NCBI GenBank assembly: GCA_031841125.1
Contig: CM063112.1
Span: 17,262,603 to 17,326,602 of the forward strand
Source: Acanthococcus lagerstroemiae
Taxonomy: Eukaryota > Arthropoda > Insecta > Hemiptera > Eriococcidae
Direction of reading: 5' to 3'
DNA length: 64,000 nucleotides
Part shown: positions 45,661 to 58,200 of the stretch, one piece after another
Layout of the letters: every line of letters begins with the position of its first letter
Position numbering within the stretch: position 1 is the first letter of the stretch
The notes under the pieces: model-generated
What the model saw: only the letters and a program-made list of their open reading frames with translations
Told to the model about the DNA's origin: nothing
Database searches by the model: none
Made by a program: the position numbers and the translations under genes

Positions 45661-46212
45661 ACAAAACTTACAAACCCAATAAAATTAGAATTACTACACC
45701 ACATACCGTTCTTCAACGACGATGAATTTGATTTGGAAATATGACAGGTCCCAACTTTTATAGAGAATGTCCAAAATCTTCGAGTACTGGTTCTCTATGT
45801 TGAGATTGAAGAAGTGTTTCCATCTATCAATGACTGGTCCAATAGATCCTCTATGATCGTTCAATCAGGAGCTGTAAAAATATTTTTGATAACATCAAAA
45901 TTTGGGGAAAACATACAAAAGCTAATAAAAAGATTCTTACTTTTTGCAAATCACATTTTAGTCTTCTGCCTTGAGAATTGTTGGCGTTTGGTGAAGCGTC
46001 TGGCGATGCACGCCCGAAAAAGTGGCTCCCCATGCACAGCGTCACTGGTTCTGACAATTACCTTTTCGAGTATAACATCAAAAACCAGAGGGATATGTCT
46101 GGGGAAGCGTGTGATAATGCACGCATACCAAAGCGCCTCCCCAGACAACTAGAATTGTGGGTATTTGTCAAATCTTCATATGAACATCCAAAAATAGCCA
46201 GTCAAGTATAGG
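45661..46212 (+). repeat. Satellite flank copy 2 and restart of the array
   Basis: Bases 45661-45990 repeat 42293-42610, then a satellite unit starts with GAAGCGTCTGGCGATGCACG at 45993 and runs to about 46166. It is followed by GTGGGTATT and CTTCATATGAACAT, as at the end of the first array (45054-45078). The sequence then passes into the homopolymer-distorted segment. Confidence 0.85.
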
Positions 46213-46224
46213 TATTGGTTGAAA

Positions 46225-49200
46225 ATTATCCAACTCCCAAGCCCCAATTTAAAAAAATTTTTTTTAAAAATTTTAAAACCAAAAATTTGGGAAATTTTAA
46301 AAAAAAAAATTTCCCAAAAACATTGGCCCCAAAAAATTGTTTTAACTTCTTTTGGGAAAAATTTTTCAAACCCGGGGGTTTTAAAAAATTTTTTTAAAAA
46401 ATAAAAACCAAATTACCTAAAGTTTTTAAAGACAAAAACCCCCCCCAAAAAAAAATTTTTTTAAAACCCCCTTTGAAAAAAAAAAAAAGAAAATTTTTAA
46501 AACTTCCAAAAAGTTTGGGGAAAAAAAAACCCCCCCGGGGTTTAAAATTTTTAAAAATTTTTTTTTTGGGCTTTAAAATTTTTTTAAAACCCCAAAAAAA
46601 AATTTCAAAAATTAGCGGGGAGGGGATGCCCAAAAAACCCAAAAAAGGGCATGTTTTTTTTTAAATTTAAAACTTAAAAAAACCCAAAAAAAAGGGAAAA
46701 AAAGGAAAAATTTTCCCCGGGCCCCCTTTTTTTTTAAAAAATTTTTTTTAAAAAAAAATTAAACCCAAAAAAGGGCCCCCTTTAAATTAAGACGAAAAAA
46801 AAATATAATAAAAAACAAATTTCCTTTTGGGGACATTCCCTTAAACCCCCAAAATAAAAAAAACCCTTCGGAAAATTAATTTTTAAAACCCAACTTTTTG
46901 GAAAAATTTCAATATTCCGTTTTAAATAAATTTTTTTTCACAAAAATTTTTTTGGGGCTTTTGGGGTTTTTGGGATAAAAAAAAAACCCCCTGAAATTTT
47001 GGGAAAAAATTTTAAAAAAAAAAAAAACCCAAAATTGGCTTGGGAATTGGGAAAAAATTTTAAAAAAAAAAAAAAAGGCCCTGAAAATTTCATTTTTTTT
47101 AAAATTTTTTTAAAATTTTTAATGCATAAAAAAACCCCGAAATTAAATTTCCCAAACGTTAAAAACCCCCTTTTTTTTCCCGGGGATTTTTTAAAAACCC
47201 CCCCTTTAAAACCCCGGGGAGGGGGAAGGTTAAAAAACCCCGCCAAAGCCCCCAAACAGGGGATTAAATTTTTCATAAAAAAAAAAAAAAAAATTTTTTT
47301 TAAAAAACATCCCCCAAACCCCGGGTTAAAATTAAAAACCCGGAAAACCTTTCCCCCGGGGGAAAACCCTTTCAAAAAAAACGGGTTATTTAAAAATATT
47401 CAAAAAACCCCAAAAACCGGGTAAAACCCCAAAATTTTTCCCCCTTTTTTTAAAAAAAAATTTTTTTTTAAAAAACAAAATATTTAAAACTTTTTTAAAA
47501 GCCCCGGGAAAAAAAGCCAAAAAAAAAAAATTTTTCCCCATTTTTTGGGATTTTTAAAAAAAATTTTTGGGGAAAAATTTAAATACTTACAAACCCCCCC
47601 AAAAAAATTTAAATTCCCCCCCCCAAAGGGTTTCCAAAAATTTTATTTTTTTTTTTGGGGCCCTTTTTTTCCCCCCCCAAATTTTTTCTTTATTTTTTTT
47701 CAAACCCCCCCAGCAAAATTTTATTTTAAAATTTAATGAAAAAAAAACCCCCAAAAAGGGGGAAAAAAAAAGGTTAAAAACTTTTTTCCCCAAAAAAAAA
47801 ATTTCCCAAAATTTTGTTTTTTGGGTAACGTTTTCCCCCCGGGGGGTTTTCCCCAACTTAAAAAAAAAATTCAAATAAAACAAAAAACCTTTAAATGGGA
47901 AGTTAAACCCCAATAAGGCCAAAAAAATTCCCAAATTTTTCATAAAGGGGGGAAAATAAAATTTCTCCTGTCCCCCTTTTTAAATTTTTTAAAAAAAAAA
48001 AAAATTTTTTAAAATTTTTTAAAAAGGGGAATAGAAAATTTAAAAAAATTTTTGCCAAAATTTTAAATAAAAAAAAAATTTTAAAAAAAATTACCAATTT
48101 TTCCCCCAAAATTTGAAAAAAAAATTAAAATTTAAAATTTTTTAATTAAATTAAAATTTTTTAAATTAAATTTTTTTTTAAAATTTTCCCAAAATTTTTT
48201 AAAATTTTGTAAAAAAACCCTGAAAAAAAACCCCAAAAATTTTTAAAAAAAAAAGTTTAAACCCCCTTTTTAAAAAAAAACCAAAATTTTTTGTTGGGGG
48301 GGTTTTGAAAGGTTTCAACCCCCCCAAAACTCCCCAAAGTCTTTTGGGAAAAAAATTTTAAATTTTTTTTTAAGGGAAAAAATCCCCCTTTAAATTTTTT
48401 TTCCTTTTTTAAAAATTGGGGGTTTAATTTTGGGCCATACCCCCCAAAATCCCCCCCTTTTTCAAAAATTTTCCCTTTGGAAAACAAAAAAAAAACCAAA
48501 ATCTGGGGAAGTTTTGGGCAGCCCCCCAAAGGCCTCCCGAAAACGTTTGGGTTTTAATCTTTAAAAATCAAAACCCCCAAATTTTTACTTTTAAACCCCC
48601 CCCCCCCAAAAAAAAAAAAATTTTTTTGAATTTTTTCCCCAAATTTTTAAATTTTTTTTGGGTTTTTCCAAAAACGGGGGAAAACATCAAAAAAATTTTG
48701 GGTTTGGGAACCCGGGGATCAAACCCCCCAAAACCAAAGGCATTTTTAACCCCCCTTTTTAAAAATTTACCGGGGGAATTTAAAAATTTTTTTTAAAAAC
48801 TTTTTAAAAACCAAATTTGGGGAAAAAATTTTATAAAAAAAAAAAAGGGGAAACCCCTTTTAAAAATTTTAAATTTTTTTAAAAAAAAATTTAAAATTGG
48901 AAAAATTTAAAAACCCCCCCAAAAAAAAATTAAAAATTTTTTTAAAAATTTTTTCCCCCCTTTTTTTAAAAATTTTTCAAACCCTTTTTAAAAAATTCCC
49001 CAAAAATTTCCAATTTTCTTGTTTTGATTTTTAACAGCCAAAGCCCAAAAAAAAAGGAAAAAAAAAAAATTTTTCATAAAGGGAAAAACCCGGGGAAAAA
49101 AAAATTTTTTTTTAAACCCCAAAAAAATTTTTAAATTTTTTTTAAATTTTAAATCCCCCAAAAAACCCCAAAAATTTAAAATTTTTAAAACAAATTTCCC

Positions 49201-52200
49201 AAAAACCCCAAAAAAAAAAAATCTTTTTTTTTTTTATTTTTTTGGGGGAAAAAATTCCCCTTAAAACTGTTTTTTTTTTTTAAAATTTTTTTTTTTAAAA
49301 ATTTTTTCCCAAAATCCTTTTTTTAAAATTTTGGAACTGAAAAAAATTTTCCCAAAAAAAAAGGGGGAAAAAAAAAATTTTTTTTTTCAAACCTTTTGTT
49401 TTTAAAAAAAATTTTTTTTAAAAAATTAAAACAGAAAGGGGCCCCCCAACGGGTAAGGCAAAAAAATTTTTTATTTTTCAAAAAAAGTTTTTTAAATTGC
49501 AAACCCCCCCAAAAAAAATTTTTAAACCCCCCTTTCAGGCTTAATTTTTATAAACCAAAAAAACCCCCAAAAACCCCTTTAAATCCCCTTTGGTAAAATT
49601 TTTTAAAAAAATTAGGTTAAAAACTTAAATGAAAGCAAAATAAAAACAATTTTTGTAAAATCCCCATAGAAAAAACCCACAATTTGGGGGCCCCTTAAAA
49701 AACCCTTTAAAGGGGCCCCAAAAAATTTCGGAATTTTTTATTTTTTCCCTTTCTTTTTTTTTTTTGGGGGGGGGGAATTTAAACCCCCCATTTTTTAAAA
49801 ATTTTTTTAAAAATTTGGGGTTTGAAAAACCCCTTTTTTCCCCCTTTTGGTTTTGAAAAATCCTTCGGGAAAAAAATTTTAAAAAGGAAAAACCAAAAAA
49901 GGCCCCCCCAAAAAAAATTTTAAAAAAAAAAAAAAACCCCCAAAAAAAAAATTTTGGGGGGAAAAAAAAAATAAAAAAAAACCCCAAAATGGGTTTAAAA
50001 TTAAAAAAAATTTCCATAAATTTTTCCCCTTTTTTTTTGGGTTTTCCCCAAAAAAAAAGATTTTTTTTAAAAAAATTTTTTAAAAATTAAAAACCCAAAA
50101 GGGGTTTTAAAAGGGTTTTTCTCCCCCAATCCTTTTTAAAAATTTAAAAGGGGAAAAAAAAATTTTAAAATAATTTTTAAAACTAAAAAAAAAAATTTTA
50201 AAAAAAAAACTTTTTAAAAGACCCTTTTAAGTTGGGATAAAAAAAAATTTTTGGGTTTTTGGGAAAATTTTTAAAATAAACCAAAAAATTTTTTTTTTAA
50301 AAAATTAAAAGGAAATTTTTAATTAAAAAATTCTTTTAAAAATTTTCAAAATTTTTAAACTTTTTTTTTTTTTAAATTTTTTTAAATTTTTTTAAAAACC
50401 CCCCAAAAAATTTGGTTAAAAATTAAATAAAAGGGAAAAAACCCAAAGCCCTTTTTTTTAAAAAAAAATTTTTTTTTAAAAAAAAAAAAGGGGTTTTGGG
50501 GAACTTGGACCCAAAAACCCCCAAAATAAAAAAGGAAAATTGAAAAAATTTTGAAAAAAAAAAAAACCAAAAAATTTTAAACCCCCCCCCAAAAAATTTT
50601 TAAAATTAAAACCCCCTTTTTTAAAAACCCTTTTCCCCCCGTTTTGGTTTAAAAAATTTTCTTTCCCAAAAACAAAAATTTTTTTGGGGTTTTTAAAAAG
50701 GAAATAAAAAAAAAAAAAGGAAAACAAAAATTTTTTAAATTTTTTTCTTTTTTTTTTTCCGTTTTTTTTCCCTTTTTTTGCAAAAAACCCCCCCCCCAAA
50801 CGGGGTTTCCTTCCTTCCCCCAACCAAACCGGGTTTTTATTTTTTTTTCCGGTTTAAAAAAACCCCAAAAAATTTTTGGGAATTTTTTAAAAACCCCCCC
50901 CACCAAAGGGGGAAAAAATTTCTTAAAATCCTTTTTCACCAAAAGGTTTGAATTTTTTCCCCCAAAAAAAATCCCCAAAACCGGATCTTTTTAAAACCCT
51001 TTTTCTTTTTTTTTGGGGAAGGGGGGAAATTTTCCCCACAAAAAACCCTTTTAAACAAAGAAAAGGTTACAGCAAATTTTCCCCAAAAAAAATTTTATTT
51101 TGAAAAATATTTTTTAAAAAAAAATTTTAAATTTTTTGGGGGGGCCCCCCCCAAAAAAACCCCCCAAAAAAAAATTTTTATAAAAAAAATTTAAAAAAAA
51201 GGAAATTTTTTTTGGGGGTTTAATGAAATTTTTAAAAATCCCAAAAAAGGGAAATTTTTTTTTTTTTAAAAAAAATTTTTTTTTCCCCTTGTGTTTTAAC
51301 CCCCCAAATTTTAAACTTTTTTAAAAATTTAATACCATTTTATAAAAACCCCAAATTTAATCGGCATGAAAAGGGGCTAAAAAAACCCCATCCCCCAAAA
51401 ACAAAAAATTAACAAAAAAAGAAAAAATTTTTAAAATAGAATTAAAAAAAAAAAATTTTCAAAAAATTTTACTTTTGAATCCTTTTTGGGGGGGGTTTAA
51501 AATCAAAAAAAAATTGGAAAAGGTAAAAAAATTCCCCAAAAAAACCCCCAAAAAAAGTTTTTTTTTAAAATTTTTTAAAAGGGGAAATTTTTTAAAAAAA
51601 AATTTTTAAAAAAACCCAAAACTTAAAAAATTTTTCTTTTAAGGGTTTTCTTTTTTTTCCCGGAAAAAATTTAAAACAAAAAATAAAAAAAAATTGGGAA
51701 AAAACCCAAAAAAAAGGCCCAAATTTTAAAAAAAAATTTTTTAAAAAAAAAAATTTTAAAAGGTTTCCCCCCCCCAAAAAGGGGCCCCCCCGGGAAAAAA
51801 ATTTTAAAATTTACCCAAAATTTTTAAACAAAAAATTAAACCAATAAAAAAAACCCCAAAACCCCCCAAAGAAAAAATTTTTTTAAAACCCCTTTTTTAA
51901 AATTTAAATTTTTGTTTTTTTAAATTTTATGGAAATTTTTAAATTTTCCCCCCCTTTTTTCAAAATTTTTTAAAAAACCCCCAAAAATTTTGGAACCAAT
52001 TTTAAAAATTTTTTTAAAACAAAACGATTCCGGGAATTTTTTTCCCCAAAAACCCCCCAAAAAAATTCGGAACCCTTAAAAAAACCCCTTTTAATTTTTA
52101 AAAAATTTTTTTTTTCCCCTTTTAAAAAAATTTTAAAAAAATTTAAAAAACGTTTTAAAAAGGGGCCCCTGAAACCCAAAATTTCCCCTTTTTTTTTTTT

Positions 52201-55200
52201 TCCCCCCTTTGGGTAAAAAAAAAAAATTTAAAACTTGAAATTGAAACCCCCAAACTAGCAAAATTTGGTTTGGGGCCCCCCCAAAAAAAACCCAAAAAAA
52301 AAGTTGGGGGTAAAATTTTTTCATTAAAAAAGGCCCCCAAAAAACAAAAAATTGGGTTTTTTAAAAAATTTAAATAAAAAAAACAGGGAAAAAAAAATTT
52401 TTTAAACTTGAAAAATTAACCCCAAAGGGGGGTTTTTTTAAAATTTTTTTTGGCCAAAATTTGGGGGAATTTCCCGTAAAAAATTTTTGGAAAAAAAAAG
52501 GATACCAAAAAACAAAAACCCTAATTTAAAAAAAAACAAAAAAAAAATTAGGGGAAAAACCCCCAAATTTTAAATTTGGTAAAATAAAAAATTTTTTTTT
52601 TTTTCCCAAAATTTTTAAAAAAAATTTTTTTAAAAAAAAAAATTTAAAAATTTAAAAACCCCCCAAACCCCCCCGGGAAAAAAATTATTTAAATTTTTTA
52701 AAATTTTTAAAAAAAAACCAAATTATTTTGGGGAATTTAAATTTTTTAAACAATTTGGCCCCAAAATTTATTAATTTTAAAACCCAAAAAATTAAAATTT
52801 TCTTTTTGGTTTGGGAAAAAAATTTTCTTTCAAATAAATTTTTCCTTTTTCCCCTTTTGGGGTTTTTTTTAACTGGGATGGGGCCAAAGGGTAGAAACCC
52901 CATTTTGAAAATTTTGATCCCAAAAAAGGGGTTTGGGGGAAGCTTGCAAGACCCCCCAAAGGCCCCCCCGAAATAAATTGGGTTCTTTTTAAAAAAACCC
53001 CAAAATTTTAATTTGTTTTTCTTAAAAATTTTTTTAAAAAAAATACCCCATTTTTCCCCAAAATTTTTTCTTCTTAGTTTTTTTGGGGAATATTTCTAAA
53101 ATTTTAATTTTTTTTAAGGAATTCTTTAAAAAGGGTTGGGCAAAAACCCCCAAAAACCCCCCCGCAAAAATTTGGAATAAAAAATTTTTCCAAATTAATT
53201 TTAAATTAAAAAAAATTTCCCCAAATAATTATTTTTTTTGGGAAAAAATTTTTTTCCCCTTTTCCCCCAAAACCCCCCAAAACCCCTTTAAAAAAATTTT
53301 TTTTTCTCAAAAGGGTTTTGGGGGAAAAACCCCCCCAAAAAGGTCCCCAAAACTACGGTTTTTTTGGGAAAAATTTTTAAATAGGGTATTTTTAAAATTT
53401 TTTAAAAAAACTTCCAATTTTTTTTAAAAAAATTTTTAAAAACCCCCGGGAAAAACCCCAAAAGGCCCCCAAAAACCCAAATTTTTGAAAAAAAAGGGGA
53501 AAAAACCAAAGAGTTTAAAAAAAAATTTTCAATAAAACCCTTTGGGGGAAAATTTTTTTCAACGAAAGAAAAAAAAACCCCCCAATTTTAAAACAAAATT
53601 TAAAATTTTCTAAAAAAAAAAAAATTTTTTTAAAGGAAAAAATAAAAAATTTTTAAAAAAATTTGGAAAAGGAAAAATTTTTTTACCTTTTTTTGGGTTT
53701 TTTTTTTTAAAAAAAAAATTTTTAAAAAATTTTAAAATTCCTAAAACGGGTTTTAAAAAAAAATTTTTTTAAAGGGGGGGAAAAACAGAAAAAAAAAAAA
53801 AATTTATTATAACAACCCGAATTTTAAAAAAATTTTAAAAAAAAAAAAAAAATTTTAAAAACCCCAAATTTTTCTTTTTTTTTTTTTCCCCAAAATTTTT
53901 GTTTAAAATTCAAAAAAAAAAATTTAATTAAAAAAATTTTTTGGGGAAAAAAAATAAAAACCCCAAATTTTTAAAGGGTTTCCCTTTTTTTTTTTAAAAA
54001 AGGGGTTTTCCCCGGGGGGGTTTAAAGACCCCCAACCCAAAAACCCTAAAAAATAAAAAAAAAAACCGGGAAAAAAAGCCCCTTTTTAAACCTTAAATTC
54101 CCCCTTTTTGGCCCATTTAAAATTTCCCCCGAAAATTTTTAAAACCTTCATTTTTTTCCCTTTTAAAAATAAATTTTTTGGGGAAAAGGGGGCGAAAAAA
54201 GGGGCCCCCCCCGGGAAATAAAAAAATTTTCCCCAAAAAAAATTTTTCTTTTAAAACCGGAAAAAAATTTGGGGAAAAAAACCCTTCGTACAAAGGTAAA
54301 AAAAATTTCAATTTTTTGGTCCAAAATTTTTCCCCCCCGAAAAAAAAAAACCCTTTTCCCCCCCCTTTTTAAATTTTTTAAAAAAAAAAAAAAAAAAATT
54401 TTTGGGGGCAAAAGAAACCCCGCGCCCCCCAAAAAATTTTTCAAAAAAAAAAAAGGGGGGTTTTATGAAATCCCCTTTAAAATTCCAAAACTTTTGGGGT
54501 TTCGGGAAATTTAAAAAATTTAAAAATTTAAATTTTTAAATTTAAAAATTGGGGGGGAAAAAATTTTCCCCAAAAATTTGAAAATAAAAAAATAAAAACC
54601 TTTTTGAAAAACTTTTCCCGTTTAAAATTTTCCTTTTAAAAGCTTTTTAAAAACGGGGGGAAAAGCAAAAAAATTTAAAATTAAAAAATTTTTATAATAA
54701 ACCAAAAAACAAAAAAAAAAAAAAATTAAAAATTTAAAAAAAAAATTTAAAATTCCCTTTTTAAATTTTTTAAAAAAAATTTTGGGGAAAAAAAATAAAA
54801 TTTTTTCCCCCAAAATTATATTTTTAAAAACATTTTAAATTTTTTGGGGTTAAAAGGGAAGGCCCCAAAAAAAAATGAAAATTTAAAAAAATTTCAGAAA
54901 AAGGGGAATTTATTAAATGACCCCCTAAAAACCCCAAAATTTAATTTTGGTTTTTTTAAATTAAAATTTTACATGGGTTTTAAGTTCTTTTTTTAAAATT
55001 TTCTTTTTGGAAAAAATTTTTTTAAAACCGTTGGATAAGGGGGAAACCCCCCCCCCCCAAAGTTGCCCCTTTGAGTTCAAAAAACCAAAGGGGGTTTTTT
55101 GGGAAAACAATCCCAAAAAACCCCCCCCCAAAAAAAAAAAAAGGGGGGAAAAATTTTTTTCTTAAAAATCCGGTTTTCCCCTTTTCCCCTTTAAATTACT

Positions 55201-58200
55201 TTAAAAAATTTTTTTTAAAAATTTTTTTTTAAAAATTTTTGGAAACCAAAAAAAAATTTTTTTTTTTATCCCCTTTTTTAAAATTTCCCCCCAACCGAAA
55301 AAACCGAAAAACCCCCAACACGGTTAAAAAAAATTTATTCCCAAAAAAAATTTTTTTTGGGGGGGCCCCGGAAAAAAACTTCCCGAAAAAAATTTTTCAT
55401 TTCAAAATTTTTTTAACCTTTTTTCGGCCGGAACAAAATTTTTTTTTTAAATAAAAATTTTAAAAAAAAGGGGGTTTTTTTGGGGGAAAAGCAAAAAAAA
55501 ACCCCCCAAAAAGGGTGGGTTTTAAAAATTTAAAACCCATAAAAGGGCAAAAACCGCCCAAAACCAGATTTTTGGGTAAAAAAATTCAATTTAAAAAACC
55601 AAAAAAACCAAATTTTTTTTGATTAACCCATAAAGGGAAGAAAAATTTTAAAACTAAAAATTTTTAAAATTTTTTAAAAAAAATTTTTAAAAAAAAAATA
55701 AAATTCAAAATTTGAAAAAACATTTAAAGGGAAATTTAAAGGGGATCCCCAAAAAATTTTTTAAAAAAAAACTAAAATTCTTTAAAACTAAAAAAAAATT
55801 TTGGGGAAAAAAAAAAAACATTTAAAAAATTTAAAAATTTTTTTAAAAGGATAATTTGGAAAAAATTTTTTCCCAAAAAAAAAAAATTTTTTAAACCCAA
55901 AATTTTAAAAAAAACCCAAATTTTTAAAGGAAAAAATTTTTAAAATTGGGTCCCCCCAAAAAAAAACCCCAAAATTTTAAATTTCTTTTTTAGATTTTTA
56001 AAAAAACCCCAAATTTTAAATTAAATTTTGTTTTTAAAAATTTAAAAATTTTTTCCCATAATTTTAAAATTTTAAACTTTTTTTTTTTTTTTAAAATTTT
56101 TTTTAAAATTTTCCCCCCAAAAAAAATTTTTTTTTAAAACTTCAAAACCCCGCCCCCCCCGGGGGAAGGGGGGAGAAAACCCCTGGTCCCCCCCCCTTAC
56201 GAAACCCCTTTCTTTTTCCCCCCAAAAACCGGGTTTTTTCTTTCTTTGCCTTTTTTTCTCCTTTTTTTTAAAATTTTTTTTACTTTTTTTAATCTTTTTT
56301 TACCCCCAAAACCCCCGGAAAACCCTTTTTTCCAACCCCAAAACCCAAAAGGGAGGTGGGCCCCCCCCCAAAGACCCCAACCCCCCCGGGAGTACCTTTT
56401 TTAAAAAAAAACCCCCAAAAGTTTTTTTTTTTTAATCCCCCCCGCAAAAATTTTTTTTCCCTTTAAAAATTTTTAAAAACTTTTTTTTAAAAAAATTTCC
56501 CCCCAAACCCTAAAATATTTTTAAAATTTTTTTTCCAGGGGGGGAAATCCAAAAAACCCCCAAAAACCCCCCAAAAATAAATTTTTTTTCAAAAAAAAAA
56601 AAAAATTTTGAAGGATAATTTAAAACCCCCCGAAATTTTAGGGAATTTTTAAAAAATTTAAAAAAAAAAAATTTTTTTTTTTTTTTCCCCCCTTTTTTAA
56701 AAAAATTTTTTTATAAAATTAAATTGAAAAAAAAACAAAAAAAGGGGAAAGAAAATTTCCAAATTTTAATTAAAAAAAAAAAAAAGGGGGAAAAATTACA
56801 AAAAAAAAAAGGGAAAAAAATTTTTTTTTTAAACCCCAATTTTATAAAAAAAAATTTTTTTAAAAAAAAATTTTCTTTAATTTTTTTTTAAAATTTTGAA
56901 AAAAAATTAATTAAAAATTTATTGGAAAAATTTTTAAAACATTTGGGAAAAATAAAAAAAAAAATTAAACCCCAAAAAATTTTGGGGGGAAAGTTTGGGG
57001 GTTTTTAATTTTAAAAAAATTTCCCAAAGGCGGTTTAAAGTAAAAAAAAAAAAACATAAAAAAAATTAAAAAACAAAATTTTTTGACCAAAATTTTAAAA
57101 CAAAAAAAAAAAAAAAATTTTTAAAAATTTTTTTTTTTTTTTGATTTTTTAAACCCCCCAAAAAAAAATTTTTTTTTCCCATTTGTTAAACTATTTGAAA
57201 AAATAAAACCAAAAAATTTCCCCCCCAAACCTTTCCGAAAAATTTTAAATTAAAAACCCCTTTTAGTTAAAACTTCTTTAATTTCCGGGTTTAAAATTTT
57301 TTTTTTATTTCTTCGTAAAACTTTTTTTCTCTTTTTTTTTTTCTTTTTTTCCCCCAAAAAGGGAAATTTTTATTTTTGAAAAATTTAGTTTTTCCCAAAA
57401 AGGGGGGGAAGCGTTTTGCCCCCCAAAAAAACCCTCCCGGGAAAAAAAAGGGATTTTTGGAAAACCAAAAAAACCTCCCCTTTTTCCCCTTAAAATTTTT
57501 TTCCCCAAATATTAAATTCCCTTTTCAAAATTTTTCCCTTTTTTTAAAACCCGAAACCCCCCGAAATATTCTAAAAACTTTTAAAAAAAAACCTTTGGAA
57601 AGGCATCCCCCCCGGGGGGAAACCCCAAATTTGGGGTTTTTAATAAAAAAAACCCAAAAAGGGGAAGCCAATAAACCCCCCAAAACCCCTTGATTAGGGC
57701 CTTTTAAATTTTTTCTAAAACCCTCTTAAAAAAAAAATTTTTTAAAAAACCCTTTTAAATTTTCCCCAATTTTAAAAAAAAATTTTTGAAAAAAAAAAAA
57801 ATTTAAAACAAAAAAACCCAAAAAATTTTTAAAAAATTTTTAAAAATAAAAAAAATTTAGGGGGGGAAAACAAACGGGGTTAAAAATAAAAACAAATTTT
57901 GGATTTTTTTGAAAAAAATTTTTAAAAAAAAAAAAAAAATTTAAAAGTTTTTAAAAAATAAATTTAAATAAAAAAATAATTTTAAAAAAATTGGATTAAA
58001 AATTAAAAAATAAAAAAAATTTTTAAAAATAAAACTTTTTTTAAAAATAAAAAGGGAATTTCAAAAACCCCCCCTTTTAAAACCCCTTTAACGGGGGAAA
58101 ATTGGGAAAAACCCCTTTCAAATTTAAAAAAAAATTATTTTTTAAAAAAATTTGAAACATAAAAATTTTGAAAAAAAAAAAAAAAAAATTTTTTAAAAAA

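Noticed and set aside
42600..46170. Repeated open frames of 65-97 codons across the satellite
   Set aside because: They repeat with the satellite period in several frames and both strands, so they follow from the repeat and do not indicate protein genes.
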